The notes beneath the pieces are model-generated. The model made no database searches, was not told the origin of the DNA, and saw nothing but the letters and a program-made list of their open reading frames with translations. From Methylococcales bacterium (lineage in GTDB: Bacteria; Pseudomonadota; Gammaproteobacteria; Methylococcales; Methylomonadaceae), in NCBI GenBank assembly GCA_023134955.1, contig JAGLUC010000152.1:1-19876 (forward strand): DNA of 19,876 nt. The letters run 5' to 3'. Of this stretch, positions 1 to 7,133 are shown piece by piece; positions within the stretch are counted from its first letter, which is position 1; each line of letters opens with the position of its first letter. The translations under genes were made by a program, and so were the position numbers.

Positions 1-25
1 GTCTTTCGTCTTTCGTCTTTCGTCT
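1..25. repeat. Heptanucleotide tandem repeat (GTCTTTC)n at window edge
   Basis: Three full copies of GTCTTTC followed by GTCT occupy the first 25 bases; the array may continue outside the window. It lies 25 bp upstream of the lpxH start. A 7-bp unit shifts frame with each gain or loss of a copy, so it could be a slippage-prone site, either in the 3' end of an upstream gene or in the lpxH leader. All three forward frames stop soon after the array (TAA at 25-27 and 38-40, TGA at 51-53), so I cannot tell which, if any, is coding. Confidence 0.7.
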
Positions 26-49
26 AACCCTTTTATCTAATACAGCCCA

Positions 50-775
50 TTGAAACAACAAATCATATTCATATCTGACTTACACCTTTCCCTGCATAAA
101 AAATCAATTATTCAAAAGTTTATTGGTTTTCTTGACAATCAAGCACGTGAAGCGAGTGCTGTTTATATTCTAGGCGACTTGTTTGACAGTTGGGTGGGTG
201 ATGATGACAATACCCCACCTAATAAAAGAATTAAAAAGCATCTCAAACAATTAACTGACTCGGGAACCAAAGTATTTCTTATTGTTGGCAATAGAGATTT
301 CCTGCTCGGTAACAAATTTTGCCAAGAAACTGGAATAAAGCTACTTGATGATTTTGCAGTAATTGAGTTAAACGGCATTAAAACTCTGCTAACACATGGT
401 GACTTATTATGCACTGATGATATTCCTTATCAAGCGTTCCGCAATAAATCACGCACTCAGGAATGGATGCAAAATGTTCTATCAAAGCCACTGATATTAC
501 GTTTAGCCGTTGCTCGCTGGTATCGTTTTCGTAGTTACTTCCACAAACGCAAAAAATCACAAGACATTATGGATATTAATCAACAAACAGTGATTGATGT
601 CATGCAAAAAAATCAATGCTTACGCCTTATTCATGGACATACACATCGTCCGGCTATCCATAATTTTGAAATAGATAAGCAGACGGTTCAACGTTTTGTG
701 CTCGCTGAATGGCAAAAAGACTCAACAGAAATATTATATTGGGATGCTAAGGGTCATCATACTAAAAATATATAA
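50..775 (+). CDS. lpxH: UDP-2,3-diacylglucosamine diphosphatase LpxH
   Basis: Hydrolyses UDP-2,3-diacylglucosamine to lipid X and UMP, the fourth step of lipid A synthesis, at the cytoplasmic face of the inner membrane. The 241-residue protein has the full calcineurin-type metallophosphatase set: D10 and H12 in SDLHLS, D43 in GDLFD, N81-R82-D83 in GNRD, H116 in THGD, and H195/H197 in HGHTHR. These match the E. coli metal ligands almost position for position, and the length is normal. The start is TTG: its frame is closed by a stop at 38-40, and the first metal motif begins only nine residues in, so no later start works. No clear Shine-Dalgarno is visible. A heptanucleotide repeat lies just upstream. 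Identification is firm; the exact start is constrained rather than proven. Confidence 0.93.
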   Translation: MKQQIIFISDLHLSLHKKSIIQKFIGFLDNQAREASAVYILGDLFDSWVGDDDNTPPNKRIKKHLKQLTDSGTKVFLIVGNRDFLLGNKFCQETGIKLLDDFAVIELNGIKTLLTHGDLLCTDDIPYQAFRNKSRTQEWMQNVLSKPLILRLAVARWYRFRSYFHKRKKSQDIMDINQQTVIDVMQKNQCLRLIHGHTHRPAIHNFEIDKQTVQRFVLAEWQKDSTEILYWDAKGHHTKNI

Positions 776-937
776 GCTAAAAATTTGATACAGATATAGT
801 TTTTCAAAGTAGGACAAAAATAAATTTTACCCCATAAAACAAGCTTACTTTGACAAGGGAGATCTTAAATTTCAAATACTTAACTAATTCATATGTCAAT
901 AGCAAGGTATTGTTAACGGTAATATAGTAAAAATCAA

Positions 938-954
938 TCAACTTTATTAGTTGA
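938..954. promoter_or_regulatory. Short dyad upstream of xoxF
   Basis: TCAACT and AGTTGA are perfectly complementary around a 5-nt centre (TTATT). It sits about 230 bp before the xoxF start. It could be a regulator site, but a 6+6 dyad in AT-rich DNA may also occur by chance. Confidence 0.25.
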
Positions 955-1081
955 CTTTTAAGGCAAAATCATTCAATTTAAAGCACTGGAATAGCTCTTC
1001 TCGTTAAATTCTTCTTAACCATAAAAAGAATAAAAAAGAAAGCCATCCATAAACTAATATTAGTCTTAGGTGCGAGGATTT

Positions 1082-1115
1082 AATAATATCTCAGTGTCAA
1101 AATTTGGATATTATT
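1082..1115. promoter_or_regulatory. 9+9 bp inverted repeat in xoxF upstream region
   Basis: AATAATATC (1082-1090) and GATATTATT (1107-1115) are perfect complements separated by 16 nt. The right arm abuts a candidate -35 box (TTGAAG, 1114-1119). This position suits an operator or activator site for the methanol dehydrogenase promoter. xoxF genes are typically controlled by lanthanide and methanol signals, but which regulator would bind here cannot be read from sequence. Confidence 0.4.
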
Positions 1116-1143
1116 GAAGTCTCACTTCTTACAATAACATAAT
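1114..1143 (+). promoter_or_regulatory. Candidate xoxF promoter
   Basis: TTGAAG (1114-1119) and CATAAT (1138-1143) are separated by 18 bp, giving 4/6 and 5/6 matches to the sigma-70 hexamers. Transcription would start near 1150, leaving a leader of about 36 nt that contains the GGAGGA ribosome site at 1175-1180. It is the best promoter I can see before xoxF, but the hexamers are imperfect. Confidence 0.35.
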
Positions 1144-1185
1144 AACCGTATTCTGCTTTATGTCAGATTACATTGGAGGAAACAT

Positions 1186-3042
1186 ATGAAGAAGCCTTTA
1201 AAGAGCTTGCTGATTGCTTCAACTGTCGCTGCTCTGCTTTCTGCTCCTGCAGTATCGACTGCAAACAGCAATGTTGAAAGCTTAACTAGAGACCCTGGCA
1301 ACTGGGCTACCGCATTGGGAGATTATGCTGGTACTCGTTACAGCAAATTAGATCAAATTACTAACAAAAACGTTAAAAACCTGCAACCAGCATGGTCTTT
1401 TTCTACTGGCGTACTTCGTGGACACGAAGGTGGCCCATTAGTTATTAATGATATTATCTATATCCACACCCCTTTCCCTAATACTGTTTACGCACTTGAT
1501 CAAGCGACTCAATCAGTTATCTGGGAATATACTCCTACAATGGATGCTGACGTAACAATTCCAGTTATGTGTTGTGACACTGTAAACCGTGGTTTAGCTT
1601 ACGGTGATGGAAAAATCTTCCTACAACAATCTGATACTGTATTAACAGCATTAGACGCTAGAACGGGCAAACGTATCTGGAGCGTACAAAACGGTGATCC
1701 TAAATTAGGTATGACTAACACCCAAGCACCTTTAGTAGTTAAAGACATGGTAATCACTGGTATCTCTGGTGGTGAGTTTGGTGTACGTGGTTTCTTGGTA
1801 GCTTACGACATTCGTACTGGTCGGATGCGTTGGAAAGGTTACAGCATGGGACCTGATGGCGATACTTTAATCGACCCTAGAAATACTACAACATGGGAGA
1901 ATGGTAGAGTGACGCCTGTCGGCAGAGACTCAAGTACAAAAACCTGGGAAGGCGACCAATGGAAAATTGGTGGCGGTACAACCTGGGGCTGGTTCAGCTA
2001 TGACTCTGATTTAAATCTGGTTTATTACGGTTCAGGTAACCCATCCACATGGAACCCAGTTCAACGTCCTGGTGACAACAAATGGTCTATGTCTTTATGG
2101 GCTCGTGATGCTGACACTGGTGAAGTTAAATGGGTATACCAAATGACTCCACATGATGAGTGGGATTTTGACGGTATTAACGAAACTGTTTTAGTAGATC
2201 AAAAAATCAAAGGAAAAATGCGTAAATTGATCGTGCATTTTGACCGTAATGGTTTTGGTTATACTTTAGACCGTGTTACTGGTGAATTGCTAGTTGCTGA
2301 AAAATTTGATGCATCAGTGAACTGGGCATCTCATGTTGATATGCACACTGGTCGCCCACAAGTTGTTTCTAAATATAGTACTGAGCAAAATGGTGAAGAC
2401 GAAAATACAGTAGGCGTTTGCCCTGCTGCATTAGGTTCTAAAAATCAGCAACCCGTTTCTTTCTCTCCACAAACGGGTTATTTCTATATTTCTGGTAACC
2501 ACTTATGTATGGAATATGAACCATTTGAAGTTTCATATACCGCTGGTCAACCCTATGTTGGTGCTACATTAACCATGATGCCTGCAGGTGCTGATGCAAT
2601 AACGGGTAGAGCTGATGGCTCAACTAACCTAGGTCAGTTTACTGCATGGGATGCTACAACAGGTAAAATCATCTGGTCTAACAAAGAGACATTCTCTGTT
2701 TGGTCTGGTTCTGTTGCAACTGCTGGTGGTATTGTGTTCTACGGTACTTTGGAAGGTTACTTGAAAGCAGTTGATGCTAAAACAGGTAAAGAATTATATA
2801 AATTCAAAACACCTTCTGGCATCATTGGTAACGTAAACACTTGGTCTTACAAAGGTAAGCAATATGTTGGTGTATTATCAGGTATTGGTGGCTGGGCTGG
2901 TATCGGTATCGCAGCGGGTCTTGATTCTGGTGACGCTGATTCAGATACAGAAGGTCTGGGTGCTGTTGGTGCATACAGAAGCTTAAGTTCTTTCACTAAA
3001 CTAGGTGGTACATTTACTGTATTCGCACTACCTGGTAGATAA
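1186..3042 (+). CDS. xoxF: XoxF lanthanide-dependent PQQ methanol dehydrogenase
   Basis: Periplasmic quinoprotein oxidising methanol, passing electrons to a cytochrome c. The 618-residue protein starts with a Sec signal peptide (charged MKKPLK, hydrophobic stretch, cleavage likely near residue 26). It has the adjacent-cysteine pair C129-C130 that forms the ring disulfide near PQQ. Expected metal ligands are E197 (GGEFGV), N285 (GSGNPS) and D327, the catalytic base in HDEWDFDG. Two residues later D329 supplies the extra carboxylate that marks XoxF; calcium-type MxaF has alanine there. Tryptophan-docking repeats of the eight-bladed propeller (such as AWDATTGKIIW) recur. A strong ribosome site, GGAGGA, lies 5 nt before ATG. 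xoxJ follows, as expected, but no xoxG cytochrome gene is present in this window. A strong terminator closes the unit. Confidence 0.97.
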   Translation: MKKPLKSLLIASTVAALLSAPAVSTANSNVESLTRDPGNWATALGDYAGTRYSKLDQITNKNVKNLQPAWSFSTGVLRGHEGGPLVINDIIYIHTPFPNTVYALDQATQSVIWEYTPTMDADVTIPVMCCDTVNRGLAYGDGKIFLQQSDTVLTALDARTGKRIWSVQNGDPKLGMTNTQAPLVVKDMVITGISGGEFGVRGFLVAYDIRTGRMRWKGYSMGPDGDTLIDPRNTTTWENGRVTPVGRDSSTKTWEGDQWKIGGGTTWGWFSYDSDLNLVYYGSGNPSTWNPVQRPGDNKWSMSLWARDADTGEVKWVYQMTPHDEWDFDGINETVLVDQKIKGKMRKLIVHFDRNGFGYTLDRVTGELLVAEKFDASVNWASHVDMHTGRPQVVSKYSTEQNGEDENTVGVCPAALGSKNQQPVSFSPQTGYFYISGNHLCMEYEPFEVSYTAGQPYVGATLTMMPAGADAITGRADGSTNLGQFTAWDATTGKIIWSNKETFSVWSGSVATAGGIVFYGTLEGYLKAVDAKTGKELYKFKTPSGIIGNVNTWSYKGKQYVGVLSGIGGWAGIGIAAGLDSGDADSDTEGLGAVGAYRSLSSFTKLGGTFTVFALPGR

Positions 3043-3071
3043 GCTGATCTAACGATCAACTTTTAGTGACT

Positions 3072-3114
3072 AAAAAGCCCCAGTTGATTTTATAATCGGC
3101 TGGGGCTTTTTTTT
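3072..3114 (+). terminator. Intrinsic terminator after xoxF
   Basis: A 13-bp stem, GCCCCAGTTGATT (3077-3089) against AATCGGCTGGGGC (3094-3106) with two G-U pairs, encloses a TTAT loop and is followed by eight Ts (3107-3114). An A-run before the stem could make it work in both directions. It lies 34 bp after the xoxF stop, so xoxF is probably transcribed largely alone and xoxJ from its own promoter. Confidence 0.92.
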
Positions 3115-3143
3115 GCCTGTTACTATGTAAAAGCACAAGTCAG

Positions 3144-3161
3144 GTGAGGCTAAAGCCTCAC
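3144..3161. repeat. Perfect palindromic hairpin, REP-like
   Basis: GTGAGGCT and AGCCTCAC form a perfect stem with almost no spacer. There is no T-tract, so it is not an intrinsic terminator. Its short GC-rich form in AT-rich intergenic DNA resembles a dispersed palindromic repeat, but no second copy is in the window. The rest of 3115-3358 shows nothing else besides the candidate xoxJ promoter. Confidence 0.45.
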
Positions 3162-3310
3162 TTCCAAATACTGGTGATTTTTTACACTTAACTATCTTAA
3201 CTTCTTGAAGCTTGCGCCTAGATTGGATGCTCCTATATCAAAAATTCGAATACAAGCCCCCGAGTTATACTTCACAATAAAGGCAGATAATCACTAAATA
3301 GAAAATAAGC

Positions 3311-3316
3311 TATAAT
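3311..3316 (+). promoter_or_regulatory. Candidate -10 box for xoxJ
   Basis: A perfect TATAAT lies 42 bp before the xoxJ start, implying a leader near 36 nt. No good -35 is found at the right spacing, so it may need an activator or may be chance. A separate promoter is expected because a strong terminator separates xoxF from xoxJ. Confidence 0.35.
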
Positions 3317-3358
3317 CTCCCTCAGTAAACTCAATTAACTTAATTCCTCAATATCTTA

Positions 3359-4219
3359 ATGAATTCACTTTTCAGTTATAAAAAAATATTCATAGGGCTA
3401 TGCCTTACAGCATTTTCTTTATCAACATTAGCAGCTGAGGAAAAGTTTAGAGTCTGTGCTGACCCCTTACACCCCCCCTACTCAAGCAAATCCAAAGATG
3501 GTTTTGAAAATAAAATTGCGGCATTATTTGCCAAAGAATTAAACCAAGAACTTGAATATTACTGGTTTCCACAACGCATTGGCTTCATCAGAAATACATT
3601 AAAGTCACAAATCGGCAATACTGAACAATATAAATGCGATGTTGTTATGGGGCTTCCTGTTGGCTTTGACTTCGCTAAAACAACCAAACCTTACTATCAC
3701 TCTACCTATGTCTTAATCATCGCCCAAGGGCGCGGCTGGGACAATATCAGCAAGGCTTCTCAGCTATCTAATTTATCACTACAACAGGAACAAGCCCTGA
3801 AAATTGCTATGTTTGATCGCGGACCAGGTACAACCTGGTTACAGCAACAAGGCTTGCTTGACCTGGGAATTCCTTATCAAACCATGACTGGTGACGATAA
3901 AAATAATGTAGCCATGCAAATAGAGAAGGATCTTAAAGCAGGAAAAATTGATATGGTTATTTTATGGGGACCTATGGCAGGTCATGTAATATCACAAAGC
4001 CCCAAAGGAACATACAAGGTGATTCAGATGAAGTCAGCACCTGGTATGAAATTTGATTTCTCAGTGGCAATGGGTATTCGGTATGGAGATAACAAAAGAA
4101 AACAAATGCTAGAAAACTTAATTGATAATAATAAAGATAAAATCCAGGCAATTATTGCTGAATACAATATTCCTTTATTAGATATTCCAAAACAACTCAG
4201 CAAAGAAAGGGATGATTAG
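3359..4219 (+). CDS. xoxJ: XoxJ periplasmic binding protein-like partner of XoxF
   Basis: Belongs to the quinoprotein dehydrogenase-associated substrate-binding-protein family (XoxJ/MxaJ). The family accompanies xoxF and mxaF and is thought to help maturation or activation of the dehydrogenase rather than solute transport; no ABC permease or ATPase is nearby. The 286-residue protein has a signal peptide (hydrophobic segment about residues 9-25, cleavage likely after LAA near 26). Family signatures are RVCADPLHPPYS (31-42), GFENKIA, the FPQRIGFIRNTL stretch and KCDVVMGLP (92-100). C33 and C93 may form a disulfide. The two-lobed binding fold is inferred from the family. No Shine-Dalgarno is evident before the ATG. 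A truncated TIR element begins 17 bp after the stop. Confidence 0.9.
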   Translation: MNSLFSYKKIFIGLCLTAFSLSTLAAEEKFRVCADPLHPPYSSKSKDGFENKIAALFAKELNQELEYYWFPQRIGFIRNTLKSQIGNTEQYKCDVVMGLPVGFDFAKTTKPYYHSTYVLIIAQGRGWDNISKASQLSNLSLQQEQALKIAMFDRGPGTTWLQQQGLLDLGIPYQTMTGDDKNNVAMQIEKDLKAGKIDMVILWGPMAGHVISQSPKGTYKVIQMKSAPGMKFDFSVAMGIRYGDNKRKQMLENLIDNNKDKIQAIIAEYNIPLLDIPKQLSKERDD

Positions 4220-4236
4220 TACTCAATCAATGTTGT

Positions 4237-4280
4237 ATACTCTTTGCGCCCAAGAATACCCCGCTTTAGTGTGTATGTTA
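4237..4280. repeat. Truncated end of TIR mini-element family 1
   Basis: ATACTCTTTGCGCCCAAGAA followed by a TACCCC..TTTAGTGTGTAT stretch matches, nearly base for base, one end of the elements at 5118-5325 and 13976-14162. The similarity fades after about 44 bp and no matching second end is seen, so this is a solo or truncated end. It lies in the convergent gap between xoxJ and the ceramidase-like gene. Confidence 0.7.
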
Positions 4281-4298
4281 ATGAACTACAGCAAAGCA

Positions 4299-5060
4299 TT
4301 ACACTTTCTGACGTTTTTTTAACATCAAATAAACACAATAGGTTGCTGCCGCTGCTGTCACATGCTTAATAGTATGCCCACTGAACATTTGACCTGTTTG
4401 CTCAAAAATAAACGAATCAGCCCATTCAAACACCTTGGCGAGAATATAAAATCCCAATCCATATAGCAAATAACGGCTTTGTCTGTCCTTATTCTTATAC
4501 AAATAGAGAATAAGAGGTATGGCCGTTAAAGTACCAAATTGAACAAAACCATAAAAGCGTAAATCATCAGTGAAATGCCAATAAACCACACTGGACAATC
4601 CCAATAAAACTGCCATAATCAAAAGATTTTTTTCGGCAACATTAATAGCTGTATTTTCAATAAACAGTGCAACGAATAAACCCATAAAGCTAATTGTCAT
4701 GGGTAAACGATCCCACACCAAACTTTTATTATCAGGACTCCAATGATAATACATAGAGCCTAGTGCAACTAAAATCAAGCCAAAAAAGAACACTCGCCAA
4801 GATAAAGAAATTTCACTCCCTTCCTTTTCAGCAAGTAATAAGCCAGCCACACCAATTATTATAAAAAACAGATTGCTGACAACATCCAGAAAATTAGGAA
4901 TGAAAAACCATTGTCTTTTGTCTGCTAACAGATGATAACTTAAATCCTGTTTAACTGGCTCCGTTGCCAATAAAATACCAAGAAATAAAACACTGTAAAT
5001 AATACCCATATAAATGAGCATCTTATTTTGAGAATTAATTATTTTTTTCAAGGTTTTCAT
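4299..5060 (-). CDS. Ceramidase-domain (CREST superfamily) membrane hydrolase
   Basis: A 253-residue polytopic membrane protein with about seven hydrophobic segments. It has the motif order of alkaline ceramidases and the wider CREST superfamily: N56..D59..S62-N63 (FIPNFLDVVSN), S102..H106 (GSMYYHWSPD), W116-D117-R118-P120, and near the C terminus H229xxxH233 (GHTIKHV). In studied members the three histidines bind zinc and an Asp/Ser pair completes the amidase site. The bacterial substrate is not established; an amide-linked lipid is a reasonable guess. It converges with xoxJ and is flanked by TIR-element sequences on both sides, so it stands as an isolated unit. The family assignment is good and the reaction uncertain. 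Confidence 0.75.
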   Translation of the reverse strand: MKTLKKIINSQNKMLIYMGIIYSVLFLGILLATEPVKQDLSYHLLADKRQWFFIPNFLDVVSNLFFIIIGVAGLLLAEKEGSEISLSWRVFFFGLILVALGSMYYHWSPDNKSLVWDRLPMTISFMGLFVALFIENTAINVAEKNLLIMAVLLGLSSVVYWHFTDDLRFYGFVQFGTLTAIPLILYLYKNKDRQSRYLLYGLGFYILAKVFEWADSFIFEQTGQMFSGHTIKHVTAAAATYCVYLMLKKRQKV

Positions 5061-5117
5061 TTACTTTGGGTTCTATGGTTCGAGGTGAGATTTAATAAGA
5101 GCCTAATTATGATAAAT

Positions 5118-5325
5118 ATACTCTTTACGTTTAAGAACACCTCATTTAAGTGTGTAGATTGTTGTGGTGGGCTAGGCGTAAAGCAGCAGGAATAGCAGTC
5201 TATTTCAATGCTTTACTCGGCAATTGCTCCTGCATTGCTCTACTACATGCCATCCATGGCATTAAACAACACCCATCGCAACAAGCTGCATGCTTGGGTG
5301 AGGTATTCTTGAGCGTGAAGAGTAT
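5118..5325 (+). mobile_element. TIR mini-element, family 1, copy A (208 bp)
   Basis: Non-autonomous element with imperfect inverted ends of about 24 bp. The left end reads ATACTCTTTACG..AAGAACACC; the right end, read inward on the other strand, is ATACTCTTCACG..AAGAATACC. The interior carries a small dyad, ATGCCAT-cc-ATGGCAT, around 5248-5263. A second copy lies at 13976-14162 in reverse orientation and a truncated end at 4237. Both ends sit in a TA context (TATACTC...GAGTATA), which resembles the TA target of IS630/Tc1-type transposition. No transposase is present. Confidence 0.85.
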
Positions 5326-5352
5326 AACTCGAAGCAATATTGATGGAGTGCT

Positions 5353-5524
5353 ATTAATCGTCACAAAAGTTCTGGCAGGGTATTTTGACACTGTTTTATT
5401 AACACATATTGTAGCCCGTATGAAACGAAGTGTAATACGGGGGTTCGAGTCATCGGCTCCCCGTATTGCGTAAACTTCATACGGGCTGCTTTTTCATTAC
5501 TGCGATACTTTTGGAACGATTAAT
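5353..5524 (+). mobile_element. TIR mini-element, family 2, copy A (172 bp)
   Basis: The inverted ends are ATTAATCGTCACAAAAGTT on the left and, on the right read inward, ATTAATCGTTCCAAAAGT. The body matches 14163-14335 along its full length and in the same orientation. The central 79 bp is a REP-like inverted pair (5411-5489). It carries no coding capacity and no transposase is nearby. The ends again lie in a TA context. It lies 27 bp right of the family 1 element and 33 bp from the malQ stop. Confidence 0.85.
5411..5489. repeat. REP-like inverted pair inside family 2 element, copy A
   Basis: GTAG heads a first palindrome, CCCGTAT...ATACGGG, and a second one in opposite orientation ends the block (here CTGC instead of CTAC). 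The two halves can also fold on each other into a stem of almost 30 bp. A GTAG head followed by an imperfect hairpin is the hallmark of REP sequences handled by RAYT (TnpA-REP) proteins, and two inverted REPs make a BIME-like unit. No RAYT gene is in the window. Confidence 0.75.
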
Positions 5525-5557
5525 AAAAATCGTCACAATTGTTAGTAAGCCACACTA

Positions 5558-7030
5558 CTATCGACCAAACATCCTGACCAGATGAGCCAATCGTCCAACT
5601 CGCTCTTCAGTTAACTGGTTCCAGTCAAAACGCCATTTCCAGTTACCCTCACAGGTACCAGGAATGTTCATCCTATGTTCCGAACCAAGCTCTAAAATAT
5701 CCTGCATAGGTATTATTGCTAAATTTGCTACAGAAGCTAAGGCAGTACCTATCATTGTGTATGGCATAGAGGTTTTTGAAAAGCCCAAATATTCATAAAT
5801 ATGATATTTATCATGCTCATTAAGCGAATTAAACCAGCCTAATGTAGTGTCATTATCGTGAGTACCCGTATAGACAACACTATTTTTTTCATGGTTATGT
5901 GGCAGATAAAAGTTATCCGAACTACCATCAAAGGCAAACTGCAAGATTTTCATACCTGGTAAATTAAATGAATTCCTCAAGGCATCTACTTCAGCTGTAA
6001 TAACTCCGAGATCCTCTGCCACTAACGAAATAGAACCACATTCTTGTTCAATGGCTTGTAGTAGTTCCTTTCCTGGAGCCAAAACCCATTGCCCATTTAT
6101 TGCGGTATCTTCTTCCGCAGAAATTTCCCAGGCCGACTCTAAGCCTCTAAAATGATCAATTCTTAAAACATCAAACAATTCATCCTGGGTTTTAATTCGC
6201 TCAACCCACCATTTAAACCCCGTTTTCTTTAGATATTCCCAATCATAATGTGGATTGCCCCAAAGCTGTCCTGTTTCAGAAAAATAATCTGGTGGGACAC
6301 CTGCAACCACAGACATCTCCCCCTCTTTATCTAACTTAAAAACTTTCCTGTTTGCCCAGACATCGGAGCTATCATAAGAAACAAAAATAGGAATATCACC
6401 AAATAACAAGACATTCTTATCTTTGGCATAGGCTTTAAGTTCATTCCATTGAGAAAAAAACACAAATTGCTCAAACTTGACACTATTAATCAAAGAACTC
6501 AGGCGCTCCCTTGCCTTTTTCATAGCTGCGGATTGTCTATTTTTTAAAGCTTTAGGCCACTGGTTCCAACATTGACAAGAAAACTCCTGTCTCAGCGCAA
6601 AAAACAAAGCAAAATCATCTAGCCAACTTTTACTTTGCTTACAAAATGATTCAAAATTTTCCTTATCTTCTTTAGTAGCAAGCGATTGAAAACCCAAAAA
6701 AGCCTTGGCAGTTAAACAACTTTTACCAAAAGCATCACCTGCATAGCAGTCATCACATTCTTCACTTTTTTGTAACCAGCCTTTCTCTGTCAACCACCTC
6801 ATATTAATAAAAGCAGGATTACCCGCATGGGCTGATAAACATTGGTAAGGCGAACCACCACTATGCGGCATACCTAGTGGCAGGGTTTGCCAGACTGTAA
6901 TTCCAGAATTATGTAAAAAATCAACAAAATTATAAGCTTCTTGCCCAAGATCCCCACTCCCACCATCACTTGGCAAAGAAGAAATGTGAAGTAATATACC
7001 TGCCCTACGATAATTTAATGGGTTTTTCAT
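5558..7030 (-). CDS. malQ: 4-alpha-glucanotransferase (amylomaltase), GH77
   Basis: Transfers alpha-1,4-glucan segments between malto-oligosaccharides in the cytoplasm, releasing glucose and recycling short chains made during glycogen turnover. The 490-residue length is typical of the compact bacterial form. GH77 landmarks appear in order: GILLHISSLPS near the N terminus, GGSPYQ (58-63), VAGVPPDYFS (242-251), and the catalytic trio D292 (RIDHFRG), E339 (VAEDLG) and D394 (THDND), which match the Thermus numbering within one residue. It lies 103 bp downstream of glgC on the same strand and is probably co-transcribed with it. The ribosome site before its ATG is weak. It is unusually cysteine-rich around residues 92-154, which I cannot explain. 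Confidence 0.95.
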   Translation of the reverse strand: MKNPLNYRRAGILLHISSLPSDGGSGDLGQEAYNFVDFLHNSGITVWQTLPLGMPHSGGSPYQCLSAHAGNPAFINMRWLTEKGWLQKSEECDDCYAGDAFGKSCLTAKAFLGFQSLATKEDKENFESFCKQSKSWLDDFALFFALRQEFSCQCWNQWPKALKNRQSAAMKKARERLSSLINSVKFEQFVFFSQWNELKAYAKDKNVLLFGDIPIFVSYDSSDVWANRKVFKLDKEGEMSVVAGVPPDYFSETGQLWGNPHYDWEYLKKTGFKWWVERIKTQDELFDVLRIDHFRGLESAWEISAEEDTAINGQWVLAPGKELLQAIEQECGSISLVAEDLGVITAEVDALRNSFNLPGMKILQFAFDGSSDNFYLPHNHEKNSVVYTGTHDNDTTLGWFNSLNEHDKYHIYEYLGFSKTSMPYTMIGTALASVANLAIIPMQDILELGSEHRMNIPGTCEGNWKWRFDWNQLTEERVGRLAHLVRMFGR

Positions 7031-7133
7031 TTTTTACTTGAAAATTAATAGTGTTCACTAAAAAACCCTGCTTGAGACTGACATAAAAAAAACATATCAC
7101 TCAAACAGAGTTTTAGGAAAAATTTGATAAAAT

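Larger units (their letters stand above)
776..1185. other. lpxH-xoxF intergenic region (410 bp)
   Basis: No credible gene is visible. The region is AT-rich and holds at least two inverted repeats (938-954 and 1082-1115, listed separately), a looser 8-bp pair TCAAAGTA/TACTTTGA at 804-811 and 846-853, and a candidate xoxF promoter next to the start. No convincing intrinsic terminator for lpxH was found. Confidence 0.6.
5061..5557. other. Gene-poor interval filled by two TIR elements
   Basis: About 380 of these 497 bp belong to two repeat elements (5118-5325 and 5353-5524) and an 11-nt echo of the second element's end, AATCGTCACAA at 5528-5538. Open frames crossing this region are repeat DNA and not genes. 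The 27 bp between the elements (5326-5352) has no counterpart at the other locus. Confidence 0.7.

Noticed and set aside
3144..3161. Second terminator after xoxF
   Set aside because: The palindrome is perfect but has no T-run after it; the real terminator is 30 bp upstream.
5150..5473. A 107-residue open frame on the plus strand
   Set aside because: It lies almost entirely in the two TIR elements and their REP pair; its translation is repeat DNA (similar frames appear at the other copy), with no ribosome site or protein-like composition.
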